Source of the DNA: Hevea brasiliensis
Lineage: Eukaryota; Streptophyta; Magnoliopsida; Malpighiales; Euphorbiaceae
Reading direction: 5' to 3'
NCBI RefSeq assembly: GCF_030052815.1
Contig: NC_079501.1
Coordinates: 79,628,979 to 79,692,978, forward strand
DNA: 64,000 nt
The notes under the pieces were generated by a model, which ran no database searches, was not told where the DNA came from, and was given only the letters and a program-made list of their open reading frames with translations. Each line of letters begins with the position of its first letter. Within the stretch, counting starts at the first letter, position 1. A program made the translations under genes and the position numbers. Below, piece after piece: positions 1 to 12,868 of this stretch.

Positions 1-430
1 ATAATATATAATGGGAGCTGACCCCATACCCTAGCTTTCTTAAATCCAACATATTATCTTAAACCTTTTCTATGAGAGTCAGTGAAATATAGTGCTATAC
101 CTACCCCACATTGGCAAGAGTTAGATGATCCATATAACTGTCATACCTATCTCACCCATCCATATCCATATCCATGGGAGTCAGTGAAATTCTCATGCCA
201 TACCTACCCTAAGATTTCCACATCCAAAATACATATATATAAAGCTCTAACTTATCCCCAAGGAGACATAACATAGAAAATTATAATGCATAAAAAATTA
301 GGGAATGCTCCTAATAATATAACTAATTACATGTGCATAAAGGAATGCATGGGCATGCCACAAAATATAAAATATAAAAATTATAAATAATAATGAAATT
401 ATGAAAATAATCAATATCTAACTCACAAAC

Positions 431-3228
431 TATCAGGCCCAACTTTTAGACCAGACTGGCACTAGAACTGAGGTCAGCATAATGCCCTCAAAGCCCGTAA
501 TAAGCATACGTAACTACAACCTAACAACTAAACCCAAAATGGAGGGCCTAACTTAAGAAAACAAACGGATCGAGTCCGGTTATAAAATTAACAATCCAAT
601 GGAGAGGAAAACTCACCTGACCTATAACATAATTAAAAAAAACTCACAAATTGGGGAGCTTAACTTACCTTTTCAAATCACAATCATATCCAATATCATA
701 ATGGGAACTCAGCTCACCTCAAATGCATACTAAGTTTAAAAAATTAGTTTTACATCACAAGGACATTTAAAACAGTCACTATGGAGTTCTTGATATAAAT
801 TAAAAAAAAAATGCAGTTAATACATCAACAGTTTAAGTTTCCATGCTAGAAAGAAAGCATGTTAACTTTAAAATAACATCCACTTGTCAACTAAGAAAAA
901 TAACTAAACAGGAGTGAGTATTCAACTCAAAGAGTTAGATATTGATTATAATTATAATTTCTATAGCTATCTAAAATTAATGCAATCCTAAGCATGAAAA
1001 TGCACACCGAGCACTTATATCAAGCAAATCACCTAATTCTCACACAAAAAGATAATTTGGAGCCACACATGTACTCAGAATAACATTTCCATACCTATTA
1101 TGGGACCTAATCCTCTATCCAGCTCTTTTATTCCAAGAGTTGCTAGCAAGCTCAACTCAAGCTAGACTTTCACTTAAATTCATGTATGAGGGCCAGGGAA
1201 ATCAACTCAAAGTCGGGGTGAGGCGCTCACCCCGACTTTCAATATCCATGAGGATCGAGTTCCAGTAAGACTAGCTCAAGCCATGACTACCCATCCAATC
1301 CATATCCATCATGTACCATATATACAAATAACACACACAATTTCAAATTATCATTAGGGCAACAGTCACAGACAATTAATAACAATTAAACGTGCCTCAA
1401 TAAGAATGCTCGTAATTTGTTTTAACTAATTATATGCATCAATAAATATTTATAAAAATGCATGAGCATGCCAAGAATATTAATAATATTAAAATTAAAA
1501 AAAAATCAATCTCTAACTCACAGACTAGTTGACCCAGATATAGCTAGTTCGGCTGTAAGAGAAAAAACTGGCCGGCACCGATTACCTATATAGATACACT
1601 AACCTCTATCAATTGACTAAAAAAAAAATAAATTTTAAACTAAAGAAGTAAAGAAATTAATCCTAGGTTATTGCCAAAATTTTGACAGAATCTCCTCTAT
1701 AACTAGACCTGACCCCTTGCAATTAAACTCAACATACAGCATCAACAATAACCCAAATTGGCCTCAGGCCCACAACAACTCATAATGCCCATCCGAGGCC
1801 TACATCAAACCTAATCTAAGTCCATATCTCCAATCTCCAGCTTGGGTCCTTAACTCATCTATAATCCAATTAAAACCACAATCTCGAAAGCTCTTACTAA
1901 AATATTATGATATAATTATAATCAGATTCATCCATAAAACCTCAATTTCATATTAAATTTCTAATGAAAATTCAACAATTACATCAACTTACACAAATTT
2001 GCAACTTATGCCTTCATACAAATATTAATTCCAACACCTCATACTTAAATTTCAAATTAAATATTCCACAATATATCCATATCACCACATATCCAAAGAA
2101 AACACATGTATTTATTTCTCAAAAATAATCCACAATAACTCAAAAACTCACTAAACACAATATCCTATCTCAAAATAAATTTAGTTCCATCAAAATAATT
2201 TATTCAGCTTAACCCAATCCTTAATACCCAATTTAGCACTTTGTACATTAAAATTTATATATAATATTCCAATCGTCAGATAAATTCCAAAATTTAACCA
2301 TATGTTCAAGACATCCAAATACAACATCAACAAAAATTTTAGCATCAAATTGCCTCTATATCATGAGATATCAAATTATTTATCCAACCCTTTAAATTCT
2401 GAATTTTTTAGAAATAATTCTTACTCGAACAACTTATACGAAACAATTTATATCTCACAAACCACAAGTCTAAAATTCAACAAATTTTAACACAACAGCC
2501 CCAACATCCAAAAGATCATCTATACTAAATTTCATAATTTTCTAGGGATTCTATATATTTACCTTAATTTTCAGTATCCTAAGTTCAGAATTTTAAAATC
2601 CAAACAACCTAGGTTCAAAAATTCATTTCTCCAAATCAAACCATTGAAAAATTACCTAATTTTAAGTATGAATTCTAGACATATAGTACTTAAACATATC
2701 CAAAAATCAAAACTAAAAAATCTACCAAACTCACCTAAATGGATGGAAGAAATGTTGCCCCAGAAGAAAACTTCTTGCTCCTATCTCCTTCTTTCTCCAT
2801 TTCTCTCTTTAATTTCTTATATCCTAGACCAAAATCTTTCTTTTCCTATTTTTAGTGTCCTTTCTTTCTAGAGAAACTCAAAAAAATCTGGTTATCATCT
2901 TTCTTTTCCTTCTTTTTTTTCTTCTTTCTTTCCTTTTCTTCCCCTTTTCTTCCTCTTTCCCTATTCTTTTTTTTTTCTTGAAAGCTGCTGTTGGAGAAGT
3001 CCATCACGTGGACTGTGTGGAGAAAAGAAAGCTAGTTGTCCACTTTATGAAAAATATCCTTTTTGTTCCTTGAATTCTCCAAAAATCCTATTTTCCATCT
3101 CAAAACTTCTAAAATTTTTCTTTCACGTCCAATTTCAAATTAAATTTTTCTCCCCAAAACTTTATAAATTATATTTCCATTCTAATAACAATCATATTTA
3201 ATATTTCTTCAAAAATTGGCGTGCTACA
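431..3228 (-). mobile_element. Antisense solo LTR 'Y' nested in LTR X
   Basis: About 2.8 kb, close to the 2.6 kb of the element II LTR. The right tip ggcgtgctaca (3218-3228) is the reverse of TGTAGCACGCC, a usual LTR start. The left tip begins near 431 with tatcaggcccaac, a decayed form of tgtcacgacccaac. Between them, blocks match the antisense of the element II LTR in order: 540-760 (the acaaacggat..gagtccgg stretch and the ggggagct motifs), 890-960, 1230-1330 and 1370-1530. LTR X is interrupted at ..cacaaacta on the left and resumes as ctagtcaaacc on the right, so Y inserted inside X. The short shared 'cta' is all that remains of a target duplication. A pyrimidine-rich stretch lies at 2780-2970. 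The boundaries may be off by a few bases. Confidence 0.6.
1209..1239. repeat. Perfect 14-bp inverted repeat (hairpin)
   Basis: The arm aaagtcggggtgag at 1209-1222 and its exact reverse complement at 1226-1239 are separated by three bases. It is GC-rich in an otherwise AT-rich, decayed LTR. In the related element II LTR the equivalent zone holds the short tandem repeat with cggcttgagttcttc, so this may be a rearranged derivative of it. Confidence 0.85.
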
Positions 3229-4458
3229 CTAGTCAAACCAGCTGCAGTTGGTCTAGTTGGAAAGAAAAAGATGGTCTTCCTTGATCACCTATAGAGACAC
3301 ACTAACTTCTACCAAATGACTGACAAAATTAATCAATTCATGTAACTATAAAAATAAGAATTAATCCTAAGGTCTTGCCAAATTTTTGGCAAAGTCTCCT
3401 CTGTAGCTAAACCTAATGCCCTACAAGAAAACACAACAACAGCAACCTACAGGGCCTTAAGCCCACAACAATAATTGTAATGTTCATCTATGGCTTACAA
3501 AAACCTAATTGAAGTCCAATCATCCAAACTCTATCTCAGGTCTTTAACTTCTCTATAGTCTAAATAATTATTTTTGGCATTTCAAAAATTATGAAAATAT
3601 TCCTACAGGTCCTTTACATCATCTTTGTATTAATTTAATTCATTTTACTTAATTTCACTAACCTAGGAATATTTTACAAATTAATTAGCTAGCTTAAACC
3701 AAGGTAAAACTATACAAGTTGAGTTGGGATTACCTTTGAAAAATCTACTACCTATAACACATCTGGAACATTTAAAAACTTTGGAAAATATTATAAACAT
3801 AACCACCTTCTGGTACAGCCCATTGGGTATCCAGACTAGGCTAAAAACTTGATCCTATATGCTAATAAGCTATCATAGACTGATTGCACCTAAACAAACC
3901 TCATAAATTGTTAATAATTAGCACATAATTATATTTAATTTATGGTAATCGAAAAGGCTAAAAAATCTCACTAAGCGATCTAGACCATTCAATTATTGTC
4001 TTTTCCAAATGGTATCCAATCAGAATGGGGTTGGTCCCATCTCAAAGGTTTCGACATGTTGAATTCATTGTGGTCTCTGTTCACCAATCCAATGGTCAAA
4101 TCATCTGGGATCTGACCAAAAAGCTCCAAATTTACCTATTTTCGCTCTCCTCATTTTGTGTGAATCTAACAACCATAACTGCTGTCACTGCTCAGAAAAT
4201 GAAGCCCATGCTTCGAGAAGTTCATAGCCACCAGTCTTATGTTGAACAATGGTCGAAAACACTAGGAAAAATCATTTGAAGCTCTAGCACCTTTATTACA
4301 GTGTCCCACTGAAAAATGCAATTCTATCGTCAGATTTTACCATTGGCCAACTAGGGGAGGTGCTCTAACGATATCTAGTACAATAGCGATGGTGATTGGT
4401 TTGTTGTCGATGAACTAAAAGGAGGGGAAGATAGAACAATGTGGGGGTGGGGCAAAAG

Positions 4459-4462
<4 letters not shown>

Positions 4463-4490
<28 letters not shown>
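4463..4490. repeat. GA microsatellite
   Basis: A run of GA dinucleotides inside LTR X at the place where related LTRs have a polypyrimidine tract on the sense strand. It is followed by two copies of a short tgtgtgaactattggg unit (about 4502-4540). Confidence 0.9.
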
Positions 4491-4493
<3 letters not shown>

Positions 4494-7400
4494 TGTGAAT
4501 GTGTGTGAACTATTGGGTGTGTGTGAACTATTGGGGGGATTTTGGGTCCATAAACCTTGACGTAGGGTTGTCCAAATTCTTTTTCTTTTTCTTTTTACTT
4601 CTAATTATACTTTAGGTCCTTCAACTTTTAGATTTTTTTTTCCAATTAGGCCTAAAAATTCTCATAGAACCAAAATTCAATATTATTAATATAGTAATAA
4701 TATATGTAGACAATTTGTTTAAAATCATCTTTATTTAAAAATATTAATTTAACAAAAAGAATAAAAAGATAAAATTAAAATATAAAGGCCAAATAAAATA
4801 ATAATAAAATTTAAAATATTTTATTTTGAAAAAAAATTTAGGTTGTTACAAAAATAATTTAAAAAGTTTCAAATTATGAGTTAAATATACAAAATACTTA
4901 GGTTTAAATATTGCATTTGTCTAACACTAAACTCGGGAGTTAAAACAGGGCCATAACCCTTTAAATTTTAAAATTTTAATTTAGAGTAGTTCAAATGCAG
5001 GTATGTTCTTAACTATCTCTCACTTTTAGCCTTAAAAATAATGTTAACAAAATTTTAAAAGGTTAATTTTTTAATTAATCCAATTAAATAAAAAATTTAA
5101 TGAGCCCATGTTCAAAAATTTGAAACTTTTTATTCTGTTATTAGCCTAACTTATTTGAAAAATTGATTGCTGATATTTTTAAATTTACTTTTAAGTAATA
5201 AAAAAGAATTAAATTGTGAGTGAGGTACATGAAACACCTATGTGTAATTGTTATATCCGTTATTGGCCTTATATATATTTAAATGTTATAATTGTCATTA
5301 ATTAAAATTTTTTATTGGCCTAATAAAGCAAAAAAAGTTTAATTGTCCAAAATTCTAGTAATTCAAAAGTATTTTTATTGGCTCAATTAAACAAAAAATT
5401 AATGAATGCATAATTAAATCTTTAAAATATTAGTTTTTATTGACCTGACAAAATTAAAAAATTGGTGGCCCATATTTTTAAAACTTTCCTTTAAGAAATA
5501 AAAAAAATATATTTTAAAAATATTCAAATTGTCAGTTAAATACACAACACCTAGGTCTAAGTGTTCCATCTAACTAATACCAAACTCGAGGGTTGAAACA
5601 AAGTTACAATCCCTTAAAAATTTTAATTTTTAATTTAGAGTATTTTAAGTGTGGCTATTTTCCTAACTGTCCCTCACATTTAGCCTCAAAAAAATTTTAA
5701 CAAAATTTTAAAAGATTGATTTTTTTATTAGCCCAATTAAAAAAAAATTTAATAAGCTCATATTCTAATATTTTAAAGTTTACTTTTTTTTATTAGCCCA
5801 AGTTAGTGGAAAAATTAATAGCCAAAAGTTTTTAAATTTAATTTTGAGTAAATAAAAAGAATTTAGAGAGAATTGAATCATGAGTGAGGTACATAAAACA
5901 ACTAGATCTAGTTGTTAGATCTATCGTTGACCTCATATATCTAAATTTTATAATCATCATTAATTAATATTTTTTATTAGCCCAATGAACGAAAAATCTA
6001 ATAGGCCAATATTCTAGTAATTTTAAAGTTTTTTTATTTGGTCCAATTAAATAAAAAAAATTAATGAGTCCATATTTTAACTTTAAAAGAGTTGTTTTTA
6101 TTAACCTAATAAAATTAAAAAATTGGTGATCCACATTTTTAAAATTTTTCTTTAAGTAATTAAAAAATATTTTTAAAAAATTGAAATTGTGAGTTAAATA
6201 TACAAAACACATGGTCTCAATGTTGCATCCGTTTAACACCGACCTCAGAGGTTGAAACAGAGCTGTAGCCTCTCCAAAATTTTGATTTTTAATTTAGAGT
6301 ACTTTAAGCGTGGGTTTGTTCTTAATTATCTCTTATGCTTAACCTTACAAAAATAGTAACAAAATTTTAAAATATTAATTTTTTTAATAGCCCAATTAAA
6401 TAAATAATTTAATAAGTTTATATTCTAATAATTTGAATCTTTGTTTTCTTATTGGCCCAACTTACTTGAAAAATTGGTGCTAAAAATTTTTAAATTTATT
6501 TTTAAGTAATTAAAAAGAATTTAGAAAGAATTAAATCGTAAGTGAGGCATATAAAACACCTAGATCTAGTTATTATATCTATCATTGGCCTCATATATCA
6601 TAATTTTATAATCATCATTAATAAATATTTTTTATTAGCTCAATAAAATAAAAAATTTAATGAGTCAATATTCTAGTGATTTCAAAATTTTTTTATTGGC
6701 CCAATTAAACAAAAAATTAATGAGTCCATATTTTAAATTTCAAAAGATTAGTTTTTTTTTTATTGACCCAATAAAATTAAAAAATTACTGGCCCACATTT
6801 TTAAAATTTTTCTTTAAGTAATAAAAAAATATTTTTGAGAAATTCAAATTGTGAATTAAGTACACAAAATACCTAGGTCTCAATGTTATATCCATCTAGC
6901 ATTGAGCGCAGGAGTTGAAATAGAGCAATAGCCTTTCCAAAATTTTAATTTTTAATCTAGAGTCTTTTAAATGTGGGCATGTTCTTATTTGTCTCTCACG
7001 TTCAGCCTTTAAAAAATCATAACAAATTTTTAAAAGATTGATTTTTTTAAATAGTCCAATTAAATAAATAATTTAATGAGTTTATATTCTAATAAATTAA
7101 AGTTTATTTTTCTATTGGCCCAACTTGCTTGAAAAATTGATGCCAAGAATTTTTAAATTTATTTTTAAGAAATAAAAAAAATTTAAAAAAATTAAATCAT
7201 GAGTAAGGTATATAAAACACCTAGGTCTAGTTGTTATATTTGTCATTGGTATCTTATCTAATATTATAATCATCATTAATTGATATTTTTTATTAGCCCA
7301 ACAAAAAAAAAAATCTAATGGTCCAATATTGTAGTAATTTTAAAGTTTTTTTATTGGCCCAATTAAACAAAAAAATTAATGAGTCTATATTTTAACTTTA

Positions 7401-9496
7401 AAAAAATTGTTTTTATTAACCTAACAAAATTAAAAAATTAGAGATCCACATTTTAAAAATTTTCCTTTAAGTAATTAAAAAATATTTTAAAAAATTCAAA
7501 TTATGAGTTAGATACATAAAATACCTAGTCTCAGTGTTGCAACTGTCTAACACCGACCTAAGGGGTTGAAACAGAGTTGTAGCCTCTCCAAAATTTTAAT
7601 TTTTAATTTAGAGTACTTTAAGTGTGGGTTTGTTCTTAACTGTCTCTCATGTTTAGCCTTAAAAAAATCGTAATATAATTTTAAAAATTGATTTTTTTTA
7701 ATAACCTAATTAAATAAATAATTTAATAAGTTTATATTCTAATAATTTGAAACTTGTTTTTCTATTAGCCCAACTTACTTGAAAAATTAGAGCTAAAAAT
7801 TTTTAAATTTATTTTTAAGCAATTAAAAAGAATTTAGAAAGAATTAAATTGTAAGTGAGATATATAAAACACCTAGGTCTGGTTGTTAAATCTATCATTG
7901 ACCTCATATATCTAAATTTTATAATCATCATTAATTGATATTTTTATTATCCCAATAAAACAAAAAATTTAATGGGTCAATGTTCTAGTAATTTCAAAGT
8001 ATTTTTATTGGCCTAATTAAACAAAAAATTGAATGAGTCCATATTTTAATTTTAAAAGATTTGTTTTTATTAACCTAATAAAATTGAAAAATTAGTGGCT
8101 CACTTTTTTAAAATATTTTACAAAGATTCATATTGTGAGTTGAATACACAAAACATGTAGATCTAAATGTTGTATCCGTCTAACACTAAACTCAAGGTTA
8201 AAAAAGAGCCACAATCCCTCCAAAATTTTAAATTCTAATTTAGAGTACTTTAAATATGGGTTTATTCTTACATGTCTCTCACATTTAGCCTCAAAAAGAT
8301 CTGAACGAAATTTTACGGGGTTTAATTTTTTTTTATTAGCTTAATTAAATAAAAAATTTAATGAGCCTATATTCTAATAATTTAAAACTTATTTTTTTTA
8401 TTTGCCTAACTTATTTGAAAAATTGGTCTACAATATTTTTTAAACTTATTTTTTAGAAATAAAAAAAATTTTAAAAAAAATTAAATTGCAAGTAAGATAC
8501 ATAAAATGCCCAAGTCTAGTTGTTATATCTGTCATTAATCCTATATATCTAAATATTATAATCATTATTAATTAATATTTTTCATTAGCCCAATAAAACA
8601 AAAAAAATTAATGGCTAATATTCTAATAATTTAAAAGTTTTTTTTACTGATCCAATTAAATAAAAAATTAATGAGTCCATATTTTAATTTTTAAAATGAC
8701 TAGTTTTTATTAATCTAACAAAATTGAAAAATTTTTTGTGCACATTTTTAGAACTTTCCTTTAAGTAATGAAAAAGAATTTAAAAAGAATTAAATTGTGA
8801 GTGAGGTACATAAAATACCTAGGTCTAGCTATTATATCTATCATTGGCACCATATATCTAACTATTGTAATCGTCATTAATTGATATTTTTCATTAGCCC
8901 AATAAGCAAAATTTAATGGGCCAATACTCTAGTAATTTCAAAGTTTTTTAACTGGCCCAATTAAACAAAGGATTAGTGAGTCTATGTTTTAATTTTTAAA
9001 AAGACTAGTTTTTAATGAACTAACAAAATTAAAAAAATTTTGGCCTACATTTTTAGAACTTTCCTTTAAGTAATTAAAAAAAATATTTTAAAAAGGTTGA
9101 ATTTGTGAGTTATTATGTAAAATACCAAGATCTAAATATTGCATCTGTCTAACACCAAACTCGATGGTTGAAATAGAGCCACAGCTCCTCCAAAATTTTA
9201 TTTTAAATTTAAAGTAATTTAATTATGGGTATATTCTTTATTATCTCTCACGTTTAGCCTCAAAAAAAATATTCTAATAATTTTAAAAGGTTGATTTTTT
9301 TTTGTTTGCCCAATTGAATAAAAAATTTAATGAGCCCGTATTGAAATAATTTGAACTTTTTTTGTTGGCCTAACTTAGTTAAAAAATTATTTGCCGATAT
9401 TTTTAAATTTATTTTTAAGTATTAAAAATAAATACTTAACTAGAATTAAATTGCAAGTGATGTTCATAAAAAACCTACGTCTATTTGTTATATCTG

Positions 9497-9897
9497 TCAT
9501 TGGCCTTATATATCTAAATGTTATAGTTGTTATTAATTGATATCTTTTATTAGCCTAATAAAGAAAAATGTTTAATAGACCAATATTCTAGTAATTCAAA
9601 GCTTTTCTATTGGCCCAATGAAACAAAGAATGAATAAGTCCACATTTAAATTTTTAAAAGATTAGTTTTTATTGACCTAACAAAATTGAAAAATTAATCA
9701 TTGGCCTTATGTATCTAAATATTATAATTGTCATTAATTGATATCTTTTATTGGCCTAGTAAAGCAAAATGTTTAATGGACCAATATTTTAATAATTCAA
9801 AAGCTTTTCTATTGGCTAATGAAACAAAGAATGAATGAGTCCATATTTAAATTTTTAAAAGATTAGTTTTTATTGACCTCAGAAAATTGAAAAATTA
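9497..9897. repeat. Local 201-bp direct duplication within the array
   Basis: The segment beginning tcattggcctta at 9497 is repeated from 9698, covering the taatgg..ccaatatt, gcttttctattgg and gattagtttttattgacc words in the same order. It accounts for the enlarged spacing (851 instead of about 645) between landmarks 9209 and 10060. Confidence 0.75.
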
Positions 9898-11786
9898 GTG
9901 GCTCATATTTTTAAAATTTTCCTTTAAGTAATAAAAAAAATATTTCAAAAAGATTCAAATTGTAAGTTAAATACATAAAACACCTAGGTCTAAATGTTGC
10001 ATCCGTCTCACACTGAACTTGAGAGTTGAAATAGAGTCATAATTCCTCAAAATTTTAATTTAGAGTATTTTAAATATGAGTATGTTTTTAATTGTCTCTC
10101 ATATTTTGCCTTAAAAAAAATTATAACAAAATTTAAAAGGTTAATTTTTTTTATTAGCCAATTAAAAAAATTACTGAGCCCATATTCTAATAATTTAAAC
10201 TTTTTCCATTGGCTTAACTTAGCTAAAAAATTAGTTACCGACATTTTTTATATTTGCTTTTAAGCCAAAAAAAAAATTAAAAGGAATTAAACTGTGATTG
10301 AGGTACATAAAATGCCTAGGGCTACTTGTTATATCTGTTATTAACCCTACATATCTAAATGTAATAATTGACATTAATTGATTTTTTTTATTGGCTCAAT
10401 AAAATAAAAAATTTAATGGGCCAATATTCTAGTAATTTAAAAGTTTTTTATTAGCCCAATTAAACAAAAAGTTAATAAGCCCATATTTAATTTTTAAAAG
10501 ATTAGTTTTTGTTGACCAACAAAATTGAAAATTTAGTGGCTCACATTTTTAAGATTTCCTTTAAGTAATAAATAATTATTTTTAAAAGATTCAAATTGTG
10601 AGTTTAATACACAAAATATCTAAGTCTAAATATTGAATCCATCTAACACAGAACTCAGGATTTGAAACAAAGCCACAGCCCTCTAAAATTTTAATTTTTA
10701 ATTTAGAGTACTTTAAATATGGGTTTGTTCTTAACTTCTTTCATGTTTAGTCACAAAAAAAAAATCATAACAAAATTTTAAAAGATTTATTTTTCCATAG
10801 CCTAATTAAATAAAAAATTTAATGAGCTTATATTCTAATAATTTGAAACTTATTTTTTATTGGCCCAACTTATTTGAAAAATTGATCGCTGATATTTTTT
10901 AAATTTATTTTAAAGAAATAAAAAAAGAATTTAAAAACAATTAAATTGTGAATGAGGTATATAAAATACTAAGGTTTAGTTATTATATCCGTCATTGGCT
11001 TCTCATTATTAATTCATATTTTTTATTAGCCCAATAAAACAAAAAATTTAATGGGCTAGTGTTCTAGTAATTTTAAAGTTTTTTTATTGGCCCAATTAAA
11101 CAAAAAATTAATGAGTCCATATTTTGTTTTTAAAAGATTAGTTTTTTATTAAACTAACAAAATTGAAAAATTATTGGCCCACATTTTTTAAATTTTCATT
11201 AAAGTAATTAAAAATTTTAAAAATATTCAAATTATGAGTTAAATACACAAAATATCTAGGTCTAAATATTGCATCTAACACTGAACTTGGGGGTTGAATA
11301 GAGCTACAACCCCTCTAAAATTTTAATTTTTAATTTAGAGCACTTTAAATATGGGTATATTTTCTTCACTATCTCTCACACTTGGCCTAAAAAAATTGTA
11401 AAAAAAATTTAAAGGATTGTTTTAGAAGGCCAATTAAATATAAAATTTAATGAGCCTATATTCTAATAATTTAAAGCTTTTTTTTTTTTGCTAACTTATT
11501 TGAAAAATTGATCACCAATATTTTTTAAATTTATTTTTTAGAAATTAAAAAAAATTAAAAGAATTAAATTGTGAGTGAGGTACCTAAAATACCTAGGTCT
11601 AGTTGTTATATTTGTCATTGGCCCTACATATCTAAATGTTATAATTGTCATTAATTAATTTTTTTTTATTAGCTCAATAAAATGAAAAATTTAGTGAGTC
11701 AATATTATAATAATTTTAAAGTTTTTCTGTTGGCCTAGTTAAACAAAAAAAATAATAAGTTCATATTTTAATTTTTAAAATATTAG

Positions 11787-12868
11787 TGATGTGCTTACAA
11801 GAGGGTCAAGAAATTTCATCAAATTTAGAACCTTGAAGCATGTACATCACATGCATGTAAGGTGGAAAGAACAGAAACTCTTTCATCATGGTTGCATGGG
11901 CTTAATAAAAGTAAAAGAATTAAGCCTATTTGGAGTTAAGAAAATTAGGCCCAAATGGAGCACACTATTGAGGCATATATTGGGTTGCCTCTTGGTGGGC
12001 CTTTATTCTTAAAAAAATTCGTAGATCCATAATATCTTATTATTTCTTCACTTATGAAAGCTCATATTAAGGAGATTTTAGTGTTTTTGACACCTTTTAT
12101 GTTCTTATATGGTTTGGGAGCTAATTTGGCATATTTGACCACCAAATATTCTCCTAGATCTTCAAGGATTGTGGCCAACAATAATATGGACGAATTTTGA
12201 CTTGTCAACTCAAAATATAATCTTGGGAGATTATTATTATTATCTTGAAAGATCTTAGCTAGCACTTTGTTAATTAGGAATCTTTGACTTTCCTTTTCCT
12301 ATTTTTATTAGGATTTATTCCATATCTGTATTTCTTAATTTTCTAATTAGTTTCTTTGCAATTTTCTTTTTTAGTTTCTTATCTTTGCTTATAAATAGGC
12401 TCACATATGTAATGTTTAGCACAATTCAAAGATTTCAGACAATTCAGAGAGCGAAAGAAAGCTTAGCAAAGTGCTATCAATTTTAATTCTTATTAATCAG
12501 TTGTGATTATGACAAATTACTTGACTTATTACAAGGTTCCATGTGGCATTATGAACTTATCAAAAAATTTTCTCTTCTACTTATCATTTTATCTTTCTTG
12601 TTTTGTTCTTAGTTTCAGTTCATAAACATCAAAACTACAAAAATATTTTCTTTTATCCTTTCTTTTTACTTTGTTACAAGTTAAAACCATAAAATACCAA
12701 ATGAGTTTTAATTTGGCAGAATTCCATTCTTGTATTTCGAGTGTTCTTGCTTGATTTTTACTTATTTCCTATTGGATTAATATTAGTTTTCTTGTTTCTT
12801 TCTCTTAATTCTAATTTCGTTTTTATTCAATTCATTTACTCAATTTCTTCCCTCACCAAGGCGCATTA
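11787..12868 (+). mobile_element. Solo LTR with 5-bp target duplication
   Basis: A 1082-bp insertion in the array. It is flanked by attag on both sides (11782-11786 and 12869-12873), a typical LTR retrotransposon target duplication. The tips TGATGTGC and GCGCATTA are imperfect inverted repeats. A TATAAATA box at 12390-12397, with a transcribed-leader-like stretch after it, supports the + orientation. No coding sequence is present; the two short open frames in it are uninformative. This is the product expected from recombination between the two LTRs of a complete element. The lineage cannot be named from an LTR alone. Confidence 0.8.
12390..12397 (+). promoter_or_regulatory. Putative TATA box of the solo LTR
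   Basis: TATAAATA within cttataaataggctcac, about 600 bp into the solo LTR, in the position expected for the U3 promoter. Confidence 0.5.

Larger units (their letters stand above)
1..4850 (-). mobile_element. Antisense chromovirus LTR 'X', truncated by window edge and split by LTR 'Y'
   Basis: An old LTR in reverse orientation, related to the LTR of element II (21647-24272). Its outer tip reads ggttgttaca at 4841-4850, the reverse of TGTAACAACC, and the tandem array starts at the next base. A purine GA tract at 4463-4490 lies about 360 bp inside the tip; the CT tract of the element II LTR lies about 370 bp inside its own tip. The segment around 3229-3550 then matches element II LTR sequence about 1.6 kb from its start, and LTR X continues at 1-430 on the other side of the inserted LTR Y. 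The inner end lies left of the window. No gag or pol is attached. Assignment is by eye; divergence is high, so exact family membership is uncertain. Confidence 0.6.

Noticed and set aside
4025..4279. 84-codon open frame
   Set aside because: Falls inside decayed antisense LTR X; no homology recognised.
5964..6239. 91-codon minus-strand frame in the tandem array
   Set aside because: Composed of AT-rich repeat, rich in N, K, F, L; neighbouring repeat units do not keep the frame open.
11787..12868. Possible host gene with TATA box
   Set aside because: Flanking 5-bp duplication and inverted tips mark it as a solo LTR; no coding frame follows the TATA box.
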